From: Dipteris shenzhenensis
Lineage: Eukaryota > Polypodiophyta > Polypodiopsida > Gleicheniales
Strand: one strand, 5' to 3'
Assembly (NCBI GenBank): GCA_047967505.1
Contig: CM106538.1
Length of the DNA stretch: 64,000 nucleotides
The notes beneath the pieces are model-generated. The model saw only the letters and a list, made by a program, of their open reading frames with translations. It did no database searches and was not told the origin of the DNA. Positions 12,105-22,004 of the stretch are shown piece by piece (within the stretch, counting starts at the first letter, position 1; the number at the start of each line of letters is the position of its first letter). The translations under genes were made by a program, and so were the position numbers.

Positions 12105-12272
12105 GATGAGATTCAGTATCACTATGTGCATGATTTGATCGAGAACACGATAGTGGAATCGGTCTACTATCCAATAGAGCAAAATGGAGTAGATATCTTC
12201 ACCAAGGCTCTTGGGAAGGATCAACTTCAGGGTCATCTTCAAAGACTTGGCATTGGGCCGAGAAGGTAGTTC
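12105..12272 (+). pseudogene. Copia D RNase H C-terminal remnant
   Basis: The short stretch reads RYHYVHDLIE...VDIFTKALGKDQL, which matches the end of copia RNase H (compare the copia A segment DQVADIFTKAL). It lies only about 30 bases past the integrase stop, so the whole reverse transcriptase and the catalytic part of RNase H are absent. Confidence 0.8.
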
Positions 12273-12287
12273 ATCTATGGGTGGACA

Positions 12288-12298
12288 TTGAGGGGGCG
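12288..12298 (+). promoter_or_regulatory. Copia D polypurine tract
   Basis: TTGAGGGGGCG abuts the 3' LTR start, the position expected for the plus-strand primer. Confidence 0.75.
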
Positions 12299-12981
12299 TG
12301 TTAGATATGCTCAATGCCCCACCCTCCTGGTAACCACCATTGGTCCAAGGTGCTCAAGTTGTAAGGCCCCCATATGAGGAGAAGCCATGTGTGAGCCCGA
12401 GACACTGGATGGATCCTAACTTGCATGTTAGATGAGGTCTATCAATGAGATTGTTGATGGTAGAAAGGTGATTGTGTGGAAGCCCCTTATTCTTGTTGGG
12501 GCCTGGGGGCCAGTTGACCCCCAGCTGGGGGGTCCTAGGGGAGTCAGCGGCCCCCCTGGTGGGGGTTCAAGGGTGGGAGCCCCTGAGGCGATAGGATAGG
12601 GAATATTTCCTGACTATTCCATGGACAACTAGTCGGCGCGGTTCCACTGACTAGGTTGACTGGTTTGCTCCACTGACTAGGTCGACTGGTCGACTCCACC
12701 AACTACGTTGATCCGACTATCGCCCTCATAGCTATAAAGAGGCTACCTCCCTAGTCCATTGTATCAGATCAGTTCAAATCAGATCAGATCTTCCAACTAG
12801 TAGCTTTTCACCTAGCATCTTTCTAGATCACCATCTAAGCTCCACTGTGGGAGTGCACGGGTGGATAGAGCCATCATCTATACTACATCAGTATTGAAGG
12901 AAAAGTTTGTTCCTCTCCAATTTGTTGTGTACTCTCTGTTCTTTGTTTATTTTCTGTTCTGTTGTGCCGTGTAATTTAACA
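12299..12981 (+). repeat. Copia D 3' LTR
   Basis: About 683 bases, TGTTAGATATGC to TAATTTAACA, matching the 5' LTR along its length with several small indels and substitutions. It is followed by ATCTC. Confidence 0.9.
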
Positions 12982-12986
12982 ATCTC
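12982..12986. repeat. Target-site duplication of copia D, right copy (atctc)
   Basis: ATCTC directly follows the 3' LTR and equals the five bases before the 5' LTR. Confidence 0.85.
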
Positions 12987-13020
12987 ATCATGGAAAAATC
13001 AAAGGATCTTCAAGATCGAA

Positions 13021-13068
13021 TATGGAATTGACATCAAGGTGAGCACCTTTTGGCTAGTCAATTCCATA
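13021..13068. repeat. 12-bp inverted repeat (potential hairpin)
   Basis: TATGGAATTGAC at 13,021-13,032 is the exact reverse complement of GTCAATTCCATA at 13,057-13,068, with a 24-base loop. No context suggests a function. Confidence 0.7.
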
Positions 13069-15946
13069 TAAGAAGTGAGGTTGAACCTACTTAAGAGGAT
13101 ATATTCAATTTTCACAAAATTGATATTGGAAAATTCTATGAAAACATCCTCCTACAGAGAGATTATGAGGAACATTTTGTCGTAGGTCATTAGCTTGGCC
13201 TTTTAGAAGAAAGGGAAGTGATGTATAAACATCAATTGGGGTAAGAGGAAGACCTCTTGGAGAAATAGAATAAGTAAAAATCTAAGCTCCTTATCTGAAA
13301 AGGACTGCATTGAAATTAACTTGTGGCTTGAGAACATGCACTTGAGGTTGGGGAGCCAAGTATAAACAAGTTTCAGGAATCCCAATGGCATTTTCATGTT
13401 CCCCCTATGGGGGTGTAACTTATATTGGTTTGAGTTCTTTGAGTTCGACTTTGTAAGAGATTATGGACTGAAAAATATGGAACAAATGGTCCACCAACTT
13501 TGAACATCCCTTCAGATACATGGACAATATCCTTTTGATTAATGTGAATTCTCCATGGGATTTCTTTGGACCACAGAGTGATGGTGAGATAGACCCATTT
13601 TGGATATACCCCGTCCCATTCCTAGAGATAAAGAAAATTATAGTAGCTACAATGCCTGATAATGATGATAAGCCTATGGTTGTGAAAGCTAATTTCCTGA
13701 ACATGTCCAGCACTATTAAAAATAGGCGTATTGATGTGGTAGTGATCAACAAGTATGATAAAACAGAGTCCCTTGATTATCCAATCTACAAGTTTATTTA
13801 GGCCTTCACTAATAAATGTATGTCATTTTCTGGAAAGGTAATACTTTCTTAAGTAATTCCCATCCCATTTACAAAGAAGAAAGAGTTAAATGACTTGATA
13901 AAAATAAAAAAACTGATTAAAAACTTTGAGGGGAAAAGATATAAGAGCTATAAGTCAATTAAAGCTTTCCTACAATAAGAGTTCCCCAGGTGCAATCTTG
14001 ACCTTCAAAAATTAAGGAAATGGATGGGTAAGTACCGTACTTTACCTCACCTTATTGTTTAATATATCTTTATATATTTGTTGGTAGACCCAATACGAAG
14101 TGATTGGCAGACTAGTGTCCCCACTTGGATTTTGTGTCAGACCTGTAGGATATGCAATCAGTAGGACACACACACACATGCATCCCCTTGCAGGGGATGG
14201 CCTCGCAGAGACTAGAAGGCATGGTAGGCTTTTAATCATGCTTCTCAAGTTGGACTATTCATGCTCCTAGGGATTCACCAAAGCACTCTTGTAATACCAC
14301 TCATAGATTGGGGATAATGGGTCATTGTTTGCTTAGGTGTAGCCATTTTTGGTAAGGTTCACGGACTTTTATGTATATGGGTATTTTGCATGACCCATAA
14401 CTTATGCATTGCTCAACGGAATTCGGCAAACTTTATCTTCAAGTTGTACTACACAGTTCAAACTTGAACAGAGAGCAAAAAATTATGGAATAAGGATGTG
14501 GAATGAGACCATTAAATCATTACAAGTGCTATGTTGCATGTGAAGCATGCATCCTAAAGACTATAGGATATAGAAATTTATTCAAAAACATCAAAATTTT
14601 ATTCTATACATACATGCAACCAAATAATCATTCTAAAGTACACTATGTAAGCTTATCCTCAACCCAAGGACACACGTAAATGAGAACATTAGGCATGGAT
14701 TAACGGGCCTCCAATGTTGTGCTAAAGTGATGCATACCCATTTGAGGACATGCTCCATAACTTTTTTTTGATTTGTTGCAAAAGCAAAACGGATTGAAAA
14801 TTTAAAATCCAAACTATTGGGACTAGTTCATGGTAGTCTTAAAACATTGATAGTTATTGGTATTGGTATCTAGATTCACCCTAGAATGGAACGAGTTGAA
14901 AAAGTGTAATTTGTGCATGTGAAAAGATATTTTAATAAATCCAACACTATTTAGAATTTTGAATTGTTCCTTTTTCCATGCACTTGCGTTCTATATGGCT
15001 CATAAGCATGCCAAAGGTCATTGCATTTAATAATACACAACACCAAACCCGATAGCATGCCCTTTGACCTATTTGTGTTTTCAAGCATTTTAGGCCACAT
15101 TCTTGTTTGGGATATCCAATTCTGCTAATGTATATTGCTAGAGGAGAAAAAACGGACAGTTGAAATTTCAATACTCCTGTGAATTTCAAATTTGCACACC
15201 TTCCACCCATCAAATCTTGAAATATTAAGCACCTGCAACCTGCCCCTGCTTTGCAAATGCCCTGCAACCCATACACACCTTGACGTGACCTTACGCAGAG
15301 TTTGGTTTGCCATTGTCTTCTTTCAGGTACGTTGTCTTCTATTCTTTGCTTGCCTCACCAACTAGCTTCTCTCTATTTTGGTTTGGCATTGTCGTCTTTC
15401 ATTGATCGTCACCATGGCAACATGCAGCTCGCCATGGCTTACAAGAGAAGAAAACAGAGGCTATGAGATAGAAAAGATGAAAATCTTGGTCAAGACACAA
15501 GGAACAGATGACTCTTTATTGAAGAGCAACAATAGGAAGCAGTTGTTACAGATGCACGCATTCGATCATTGCCATAAGAGCAAAGAAAATGGGCTATGAT
15601 GTCATGATTGATGGTAGCATTCGAGAAAGTAGTATCAAGCCATTCAGGTAAATACCATTCTCGAGTCTTCACAGGCTTTAGCTTGCACTCTAAAGTTCAT
15701 AGAGTGACAACCCTACTAACACCTTTTATATTAGTGCCAAAATGTCTCCACTATTGCAATGAATTTTGCACTTAGGTTATCTCTTCTTTTCTTGCATTCT
15801 TTTGATGCCCATAGACAACTTGGATCAGAATGATCAGACGTTGCTTTCACTCTTCATGCATCTCTTGAGAGTTTCTCCAAATAACAAGGACATTTGTAGA
15901 AAGCAGACGAGATACAAGATGTTTGACGAGCACATCATACACATGC

Positions 15947-16105
15947 TTGATACAACGCAGGTCAATGGTTGCCTAAACCATCCCGGAGGTTGGTTGTGAT
16001 TGGGCTTTAGGATAGTTTACTTGTTTCATTTCTTGATACAATGTAGATTAGCGGTTGCCTAAACCAGTCTAATGGTTATTTGTGATTGAGCTTTGGGATA
16101 GTTTA
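15947..16105. repeat. Two-copy ~86-bp tandem repeat
   Basis: TTGATACAA starts units near 15,947 and 16,033. Both contain GGTTGCCTAAACCA and GGATAGTTTACT. The copies are diverged. Confidence 0.75.
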
Positions 16106-16126
16106 CTAGGTTTGGCTTGGACTTAA

Positions 16127-16460
16127 TGTGATTGTCCTAAACTAGCCTGGTGGTTGGAATATCATGAAACCATATGGCTGGTTCAGCTCAAACACTAGAA
16201 TCAAGCTGGCTTGGGCTTAATGTGATTGTCCTCAACTAGATCGATCGTTGAAACATCATGCAATCATGATTGGGTCAGCTCAAACATCAGTTATGTGATT
16301 GTCCTAAACTACTCCGATGGTTGAAATATCATACAACCATGTGGCTGGTTCATCTCAAACATCAGAACCAAGCTGTCTTAACTTAATGTGATTGTCCTAA
16401 ACCAGCTCGGTGGTTGGAACATCATGGGATCATGATTGGATCAACTCAAACACCAGTTAA
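16127..16460. repeat. Four-copy ~94-bp tandem repeat
   Basis: Units begin TGTGATTGTCCT at 16,127, 16,221, 16,294 and 16,387. Periods are 94, 73 and 93; the second unit has lost about 20 bases. Shared features are a GGTTGRAAYATCAT segment and a GGTTCAGCTCAAACA-like end. Confidence 0.8.
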
Positions 16461-16688
16461 GACTAGAGGAGATAGGCACTAGCTAGAGGAGGTAGGCACT
16501 ATCAAAATGCATTTGCGTTGATTTAGGATTACCTGTAACCCCCACAAAATATAACCTTTAGTAAATCCCAAACAACCACCGTGCTTATTTCAGTAAATCC
16601 CAATCTATAAATCCCAAACAAAGAAAAATGTAAATCTCAAACAATATACTAATCCAAACAACCACCGAGCTTGTTTTAGTCATGATTG

Positions 16689-16870
16689 TGCATGAGGGAC
16701 CATCTAATTCATAGGTTTAGATTAGCATTCAGTCGAAATCATACTATAATAAGAATGACTATGCATGAGGAACCATCTAATTCATAGACTCAGATTAGCA
16801 TCACAGACTGTAATAATAATGACTTTGCATCTAGTTCACAAGCTTAGATTAGCATTCAGTTGGTTTATTA
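16689..16870. repeat. Three diverged ~64-73 bp repeats
   Basis: TGCATGAGG..CCATCTAATTCATAG occurs at 16,689 and 16,762, and a shorter relative TGCATCTAGTTCACA at 16,826. All are followed by AGATTAGCAT. Confidence 0.65.
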
Positions 16871-17589
16871 GGCTGTAATAACAAAAGTTTAGAATGAGAA
16901 ATAGCATTAAGCTAAGATAGACTGTAAGAACATATCACACGGTTAGAATTACCATCTAATTGCATGTCATGAGTGAAGTAATCATAAGAAAATAGAACCT
17001 TAGAATCCAACTAAATGCAACATTTTAAAATTATAAGGTCCAGTTGAGTGAAGCAATCGTATCCAAGGACGGATAAATGATGAATTATTGCTTTAAAACT
17101 GAAGTTATATAGAAAAGCCAAATGTATAGTCAGCCCCTAAAGTTATATACCCAGGTAGTATACAACCAAGTTTTACTCTTTCTACATTTTGAAAAGACAC
17201 CACCATTGTATCGAAGTATGGATAAATACAAAGACAATTCAAAGAAGAAAATTTACTTTGTGCTGTTGTTAAGCCAACATGGCTATGCTCGAACCAGCAT
17301 GATGATCAACATAGCAAAAGATTATGTTGCACAGTGATAGATGGCGAAGCTGCACAAGCAAACATGGCAAGGCAAAGGCTGTGTGATATAGTCAACAGAG
17401 CAACAATCTATGTGCTCATGAATAAATGCATATAGTTCCATGTCTCGAGCTCTGTGCTATTGACTATGATAAGATTGCATCTCATTATTACACCAGTGCG
17501 CATTCATGACATCGATAAAATTTTCGACGAGAGTGCGGGTCCACACAAAATTTAAATATTTACCCAGAAGCTCATCACATCACGGCCCC

Positions 17590-18200
17590 AAAATGGCCCT
17601 GAAAATAGTTCTGTGATTGGCTATACCCAAGCAAACGTTGACTGTAATGAATTCTAATGGGACTACCACCTCCAAACCATATACTAGTTGGAATGGTGTA
17701 AAACTTATGCTTACCTTAAAAGTGGTTTTGTAGGCCCATAAGATAGAGTTGAGATTGTTTTCTAGTCAAAGAGTTTGGGTTTCACTACATTTGTGAGAAT
17801 AATGCATAGGGTTTTATTGGTAAATTCTACTTGCCTGTTTCCATAGGGAAAATAGGAATTGGTATTCCAGTGTACGATTGTGAATCCTAAGTAAAGTTTT
17901 CAAATCACTTCATTGAAAAAGTGTGTTCTATGGTTAGAGATATCGTTAGAGACTATTTCTAAGGGGGAACTATACCATGTGATCACTTTTTTATAAAGGA
18001 ACTTGGCAGTACTTCTAGCATGATCTTCACATGCTGCTTTTGCCTCACCGCATTTAGTGAAAGAATGTGTTATGTCTATTATGTACTAGGCTTGTGTTTC
18101 TTTAGCAGTAGGATGTATGGTCCTACAAAGTAAATTTTTCATTTTTCAAAGGGTTGCTGCACCATGATTGTTGTTAGGGGATTGAAGTCTTTGTGTTAGT
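17590..18200 (-). pseudogene. Ty3/gypsy integrase remnant
   Basis: Read on the minus strand, this stretch yields an ordered gypsy integrase core with stops: QPFEK (then TGA where Trp is usual) and FVGP near 18,120-18,150; AACEDHARSTAKFLY; PLEIVS; YGNRQVEFTNKTL; ILWAYKTTFKV; then TPFQLVYGLEVVVPLEF near 17,650. The first catalytic Asp, normally in the IDFVGP motif, is read as Tyr here. The order and wording match integrase core to C-terminal region in plant gypsy elements. No flanking reverse transcriptase or LTR was recognised, so this is an isolated old fragment. Confidence 0.8.
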
Positions 18201-18229
18201 GCTAACCTTATGGCAATAAGGGCCAGAAG

Positions 18230-18413
18230 TGCAATCTAAGCAACGACGAGCTACTTCGCAAAGGAAGGACTAATGAAATGAGCATAGCAAGTACAAGAGA
18301 ATGATCTTACATCCCAAATATAAGAGGAAGGGGAGAGATAATGGTAAGAAGATCTTATTAGCTTGTGCCTACTGTGGTGGATGAGAAACTTATGGTAAAA
18401 ATAATTGCTATAA
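18230..18413 (+). pseudogene. Possible nucleocapsid remnant
   Basis: A Lys/Arg-rich forward frame ends in CAYCGG, a stop, then YGKNNCYN. This resembles a CCHC knuckle with the His and spacing disrupted. It lies just before the copia A1 LTR. Too short and damaged to classify. Confidence 0.25.
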
Positions 18414-18418
18414 TAAAG

Positions 18419-18770
18419 TGTTGAGATATCGAGCTCCACTCGAGATATGCCAGGGTGACCGTTGGGTACTTATGTCACCGACTTGTTAGCTCGAGATGCG
18501 GTTGGTACACCGCCCATGAATAATAGCTGGATGACAGCTATCCTTATCTACACTAGTTCGTGGCTCAGTTAGTATGCCACCTTAGTTAGTTGAGTTTGGT
18601 TTGAGACCCACATATAGGGTTCTTCTATTTCTTTGTACTAGAGTTCTTTTGGCTTACACAACTAAGAAGAGGAAAACTGTTTTCAGCCTCCACCTTTGTG
18701 TGTATTCCCCCATTGTGATTGTGAGAAAGCCTCAAGTGAGACTCCTTCCCTCTCTCCCACAATCTTCACA
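18419..18770 (+). repeat. Copia A1 5' LTR
   Basis: 352 bases, TGTTGAGATATCGAGC to AATCTTCACA, with a TATA-like CACATATAGGG. It belongs to the LTR variant with GTGATTGTGAGAAAGC near its end, shared with A6. Confidence 0.92.
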
Positions 18771-18783
18771 TGGTATCAGAGCC
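18771..18783 (+). promoter_or_regulatory. Copia A1 primer binding site
   Basis: TGGTATCAGAGCC follows the LTR directly and matches the complement of the plant initiator tRNA-Met 3' end. Confidence 0.9.
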
Positions 18784-19306
18784 TTGTTCGTGGTAAGGAG
18801 CTCAAGAAAGCAAGCCAAGTTCGTGGTGTCCTGGTAAGAGGACCAGTGTTGCTTTCCTATTTCGAGTTTGGGAGCAAATCTCTGCAGGTAGCACAGCTAG
18901 AAGTGCAGGAGTGCACTGTTTCAGATTGAGACGCCCTTCGCGGTGTGGTGAGAGCGCAGTATATGCTGCGGGTGAGGGCAAAGCCCTCAGTGACTTTGTT
19001 TTTCTGATTTGAGGCCGTCCGTTTTAAAGGCGGAAGTTCTTCGCAGGCACTCAGGAAAAGGCCCTATTTTTTGCTGTGCGACCACTGCGCGGCTAGTCAG
19101 TGGAAAGGTGCCATAGAAATTGCATCGTATGCCTGTGTGCAGAGATATTGGGAGTTGCAGATTCATGCCTGTTGCCTGTTGATGCAAAATCGTCACTAGG
19201 AAGTGACTGTGTGGTGAAATACCACTTTCGTCAGTTTTGCAGATCTGCCCGTGTGAGGCAAAAGCTGTGTTTTTTGCAGTGACAGAATATTTTGCAGTGT
19301 TCTATA

Positions 19307-22004
19307 ATGGCATCTGATTCTCTTTCACAGATTGTCACTGAAAAGCTTGACAAGAACAACTTCCAAGCATGGAAGTTTAGAATGACGAATTTCTTGATGG
19401 GAAAAGGCTATTGGGAATTCATTACAGGAAATGAAGAAGAACCTGTTCTTCCTAATGTTCCCAGTCAACAGGAAATGCAGGCATTCAAAGGATGGCATGA
19501 GAGAGCCAGGAAAGTTATGTACTGGCTGTCTATCAATATTTCGGACTCCATGATTGTGCATATTCAGGATGCAAATACGCCAAAGGAGGCATGGGATACT
19601 TTGGCAAAAATGTATAGCACAAATACGCAAGCCAGGAAAATGCAACTCAAACAGGAGTTGCACAATGTGCAGAGAGAAAATTTGAGCATAAATGACTACC
19701 ACATGAAAGTGAAGAAAATTGCAGATGCACTTGATTCCATTGGGTCGCCAGTGGATGATGATGATGTGGTTTCTGTGACCTTGAATGGTCTAGGAAAGGA
19801 TTATGCACAGTTCCGGACATCCATTGCCGTCCGTGAAAACTTTCCTGATTTTGAGGAGTTGATTGCTCTTCTAATTTCTGAAGAGCAGAGAAATGGGGGT
19901 GCATCTTCTTCAGCAGGAACTTCAAAAGAAACTGTCTTCTACTCAAATGCTGGCAGAGGTAGAGGCAGAGGTAGAGGAGGCCGATCTGCAGGCCTGGTAG
20001 AAATCAGAATATGCAGCAAACGCAAGAAAATTAGTCTTATGCAGGAGGACGTGGTAACTCTAGAGGCAGGGGGAGCCAAAGAGGCTGTGGTGGATGGCAG
20101 AGAAGCCAAAATGCAAACAACAATGTTGAATGCTACTATTGTGGCAAAATGGGTCATATGGCTAAGGACTGCTATAAAAAGCAGAATGACATTATGAGTG
20201 GAATTTTGCAGCAAGGCAATTATGCATCTTCTAGCAGGCAGGGTGATGACAGAAATGAGCATCTATTTATGGTGCAGCATATGACCAATTCTGTGACAAG
20301 TGCAGAAGAACAAAATGATGTGTGGTATGTTGACTCAGGTGCGTCAAACCACATGACAGGTCATGCAGAATGGATGCAAGATGCAAGGAAGATGGAAAAG
20401 CTAGGATTTGTGGAGACTGGTGATGATACTGCACATCCTATTGTGCAGATTGGCAAAATTCCTTTGTCTATGCAGGATGGGAAAAAGAAATACTTGTCAG
20501 ATGTATTTCATGTCCCGAACATCACCAAGAACCTGGTTTCTATTGGTCAGATGGTTGAGCAGGGCTTGCAGGTCAGATTTAATCCTCATGGATGCTTTGT
20601 TGAGGATATGAAAAATAATGGTCTCTTGATAACAAAAGGAAAGAAGAAGGGCAGGATGTTTACATTGGATGCAGACATGCCTAAATTGAGTGCAGCAATG
20701 TTTGCACATGGGACTGGTGTAGTTGCAGATATTGATATCTGGCACAAACGCATTGGTCATGTTAATATACAGCGACTAAAATCAATGCAAGCCCAAAATA
20801 TTGTTGCAGGATTGCCTAAATTCAAGGTTGCAGAAATGCACAAGGTTTGTGAAGCCTGTCAATTTGGGAAACAGGCAAGGAAACCTTTTCCTAGGCATGT
20901 TCAAGAGAGTAAAAAACCATTGGAATTAATCCACTCTGATGTGTGGACTACAAAAGCTGCATCTATTAGAGGCTGTCACTATTTTGTCACATTTATTGAT
21001 GACTTCAGCAGAAAACTGTGGGTGTATTTTATGAAAAAGAAAAGTGAAGGTTTGGGCACTTCAAAGCTTTCAAAGCTATGGTTGAAAAAGAAACAGGCCT
21101 ACAAATAAAATGCCTAAGGTCAGATGGAGGGGGAGAGTACCTCTCAAATGAGTTTGCAAGGTTCTTGCAGGAGCATGGTATAAAGCAGCAATATTCATGC
21201 AGTCATACCCCACAGCAAAATGGAATTGCAGAAAGAAAAAACAGGCATATTGGAGAGGTGTCTCGGGCTATGCTAAATGAAAAATATCTACCAGATTATT
21301 ATTGGGCTGAAGCAATTGCTACAGCAGTCTATATAATGAACAGGACTCCCACTGCAGCAATACATGGCATGACACCAGAGGAGATGTATACTGGTAGGAA
21401 ACCAGATATTTCCCATTTGAAGATTTTTGGTTGCATTGCTTATGTCCATGTGCCAGATGAGTTGAGGTCCAAGTTGGATCCAAAAGCTGAGAAGTGCATC
21501 TTTATTGGTTATTCTCTGCAGCAGAAAGGGTATAGATGCTATAACCCTTCTACACGTAAGTTCACAGTGAGCAGAGATGTTGTTTTTGATGAGATGAGCA
21601 GCTGGTATAAACCAGTAAATGTGATGATTGATGTAGATGCACAAAATGGTAATGCTGCACAGAATGCACAGCAGCAATCACAAAATATCAGTGGACCTGG
21701 AGTGTCCTCTACCAGTGGTTCACATACTTCACCATGGACAGGCAGATTGAGATCAGGAGAATCCCCTCAAAGCAATGCAGAGAGTGGTACACAGGTATCA
21801 CGAAAAGGGAAAGAGAAGGTAGATCAGCCCATGTTTGATGTGAATGCAGGTCACTCTTATGTGTATGGTGAATCCAGTGGCTCAGAACAGAGCATTGATG
21901 ATGAGTTGGGTATTCCTTTTGTTGTTACACCTAGAGTAAGGAAGACCAGGGATGTTTTGAGAGCACCTGGAAGTGAGCCTATTTTACGCAGGTCTACCAG
22001 GTAG
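19307..22004 (+). pseudogene. Copia A1 body 1: gag, protease and integrase (frameshifted, truncated)
   Basis: Gag starts at ATG 19,307 (MASDSLSQIVTEKLDKNNF), the start shared by other copies. A one-base deletion near 19,993 shifts the frame in the Gly/Arg-rich tail before the CCHC knuckle at 20,131-20,172. Protease motif D-S-G-A-S lies at 20,332. Pre-integrase HKRIGH...CEACQFGK and the first integrase Asp (HSDVW, 20,938) follow. A second one-base deletion near 21,050 shifts the frame again; the core resumes in the other phase with SDGGGEY and TPQQNGIAERKN. The body ends at RRSTR and a TAG at 22,002-22,004, where the sequence jumps into a second gag. Reverse transcriptase and RNase H are absent from this body. 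Confidence 0.9.

Larger units (their letters stand above)
8747..12981 (+). mobile_element. Copia D: Ty1/copia LTR retrotransposon lacking reverse transcriptase
   Basis: This is a complete insertion bounded by long LTRs (8747-9412 and 12,299-12,981) and by the 5-bp duplication ATCTC. Order inside: tRNA-Met-like primer site, gag with a CCHC knuckle, a duplicated protease active-site segment, integrase, a short RNase H tail, and a polypurine tract. The integrase upstream of RNase H places it in Ty1/copia. The interior is only about 2.9 kb because the reverse transcriptase and most of RNase H are missing between about 12,072 and 12,105. Many stops interrupt gag and integrase. It cannot have moved on its own in this form, but the intact duplication suggests it may have inserted already deleted, or lost the segment afterwards. 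Confidence 0.9.
12987..17589. other. AT-rich intergenic DNA, no recognised gene
   Basis: Apart from the repeats listed separately, I see only one notable open stretch: 93 codons at 13,520-13,801 beginning MDNILLINVNS, without a domain I know. It may belong to the same decayed region as 6.4-8.7 kb, since copia D separates them. A small frame at 15,378-15,599 and another at 15,766-15,999 show no recognisable motif. Confidence 0.4.

Noticed and set aside
18771-18783. tRNA gene
   Set aside because: The match is only to the 3' end of initiator tRNA-Met and is the primer binding site, not a tRNA gene.
19985-20000. Possible programmed frameshift between gag and pol in A1 body 1
   Set aside because: A1 body 2 and A6 have the extra base and read straight through, so this is a private one-base deletion.
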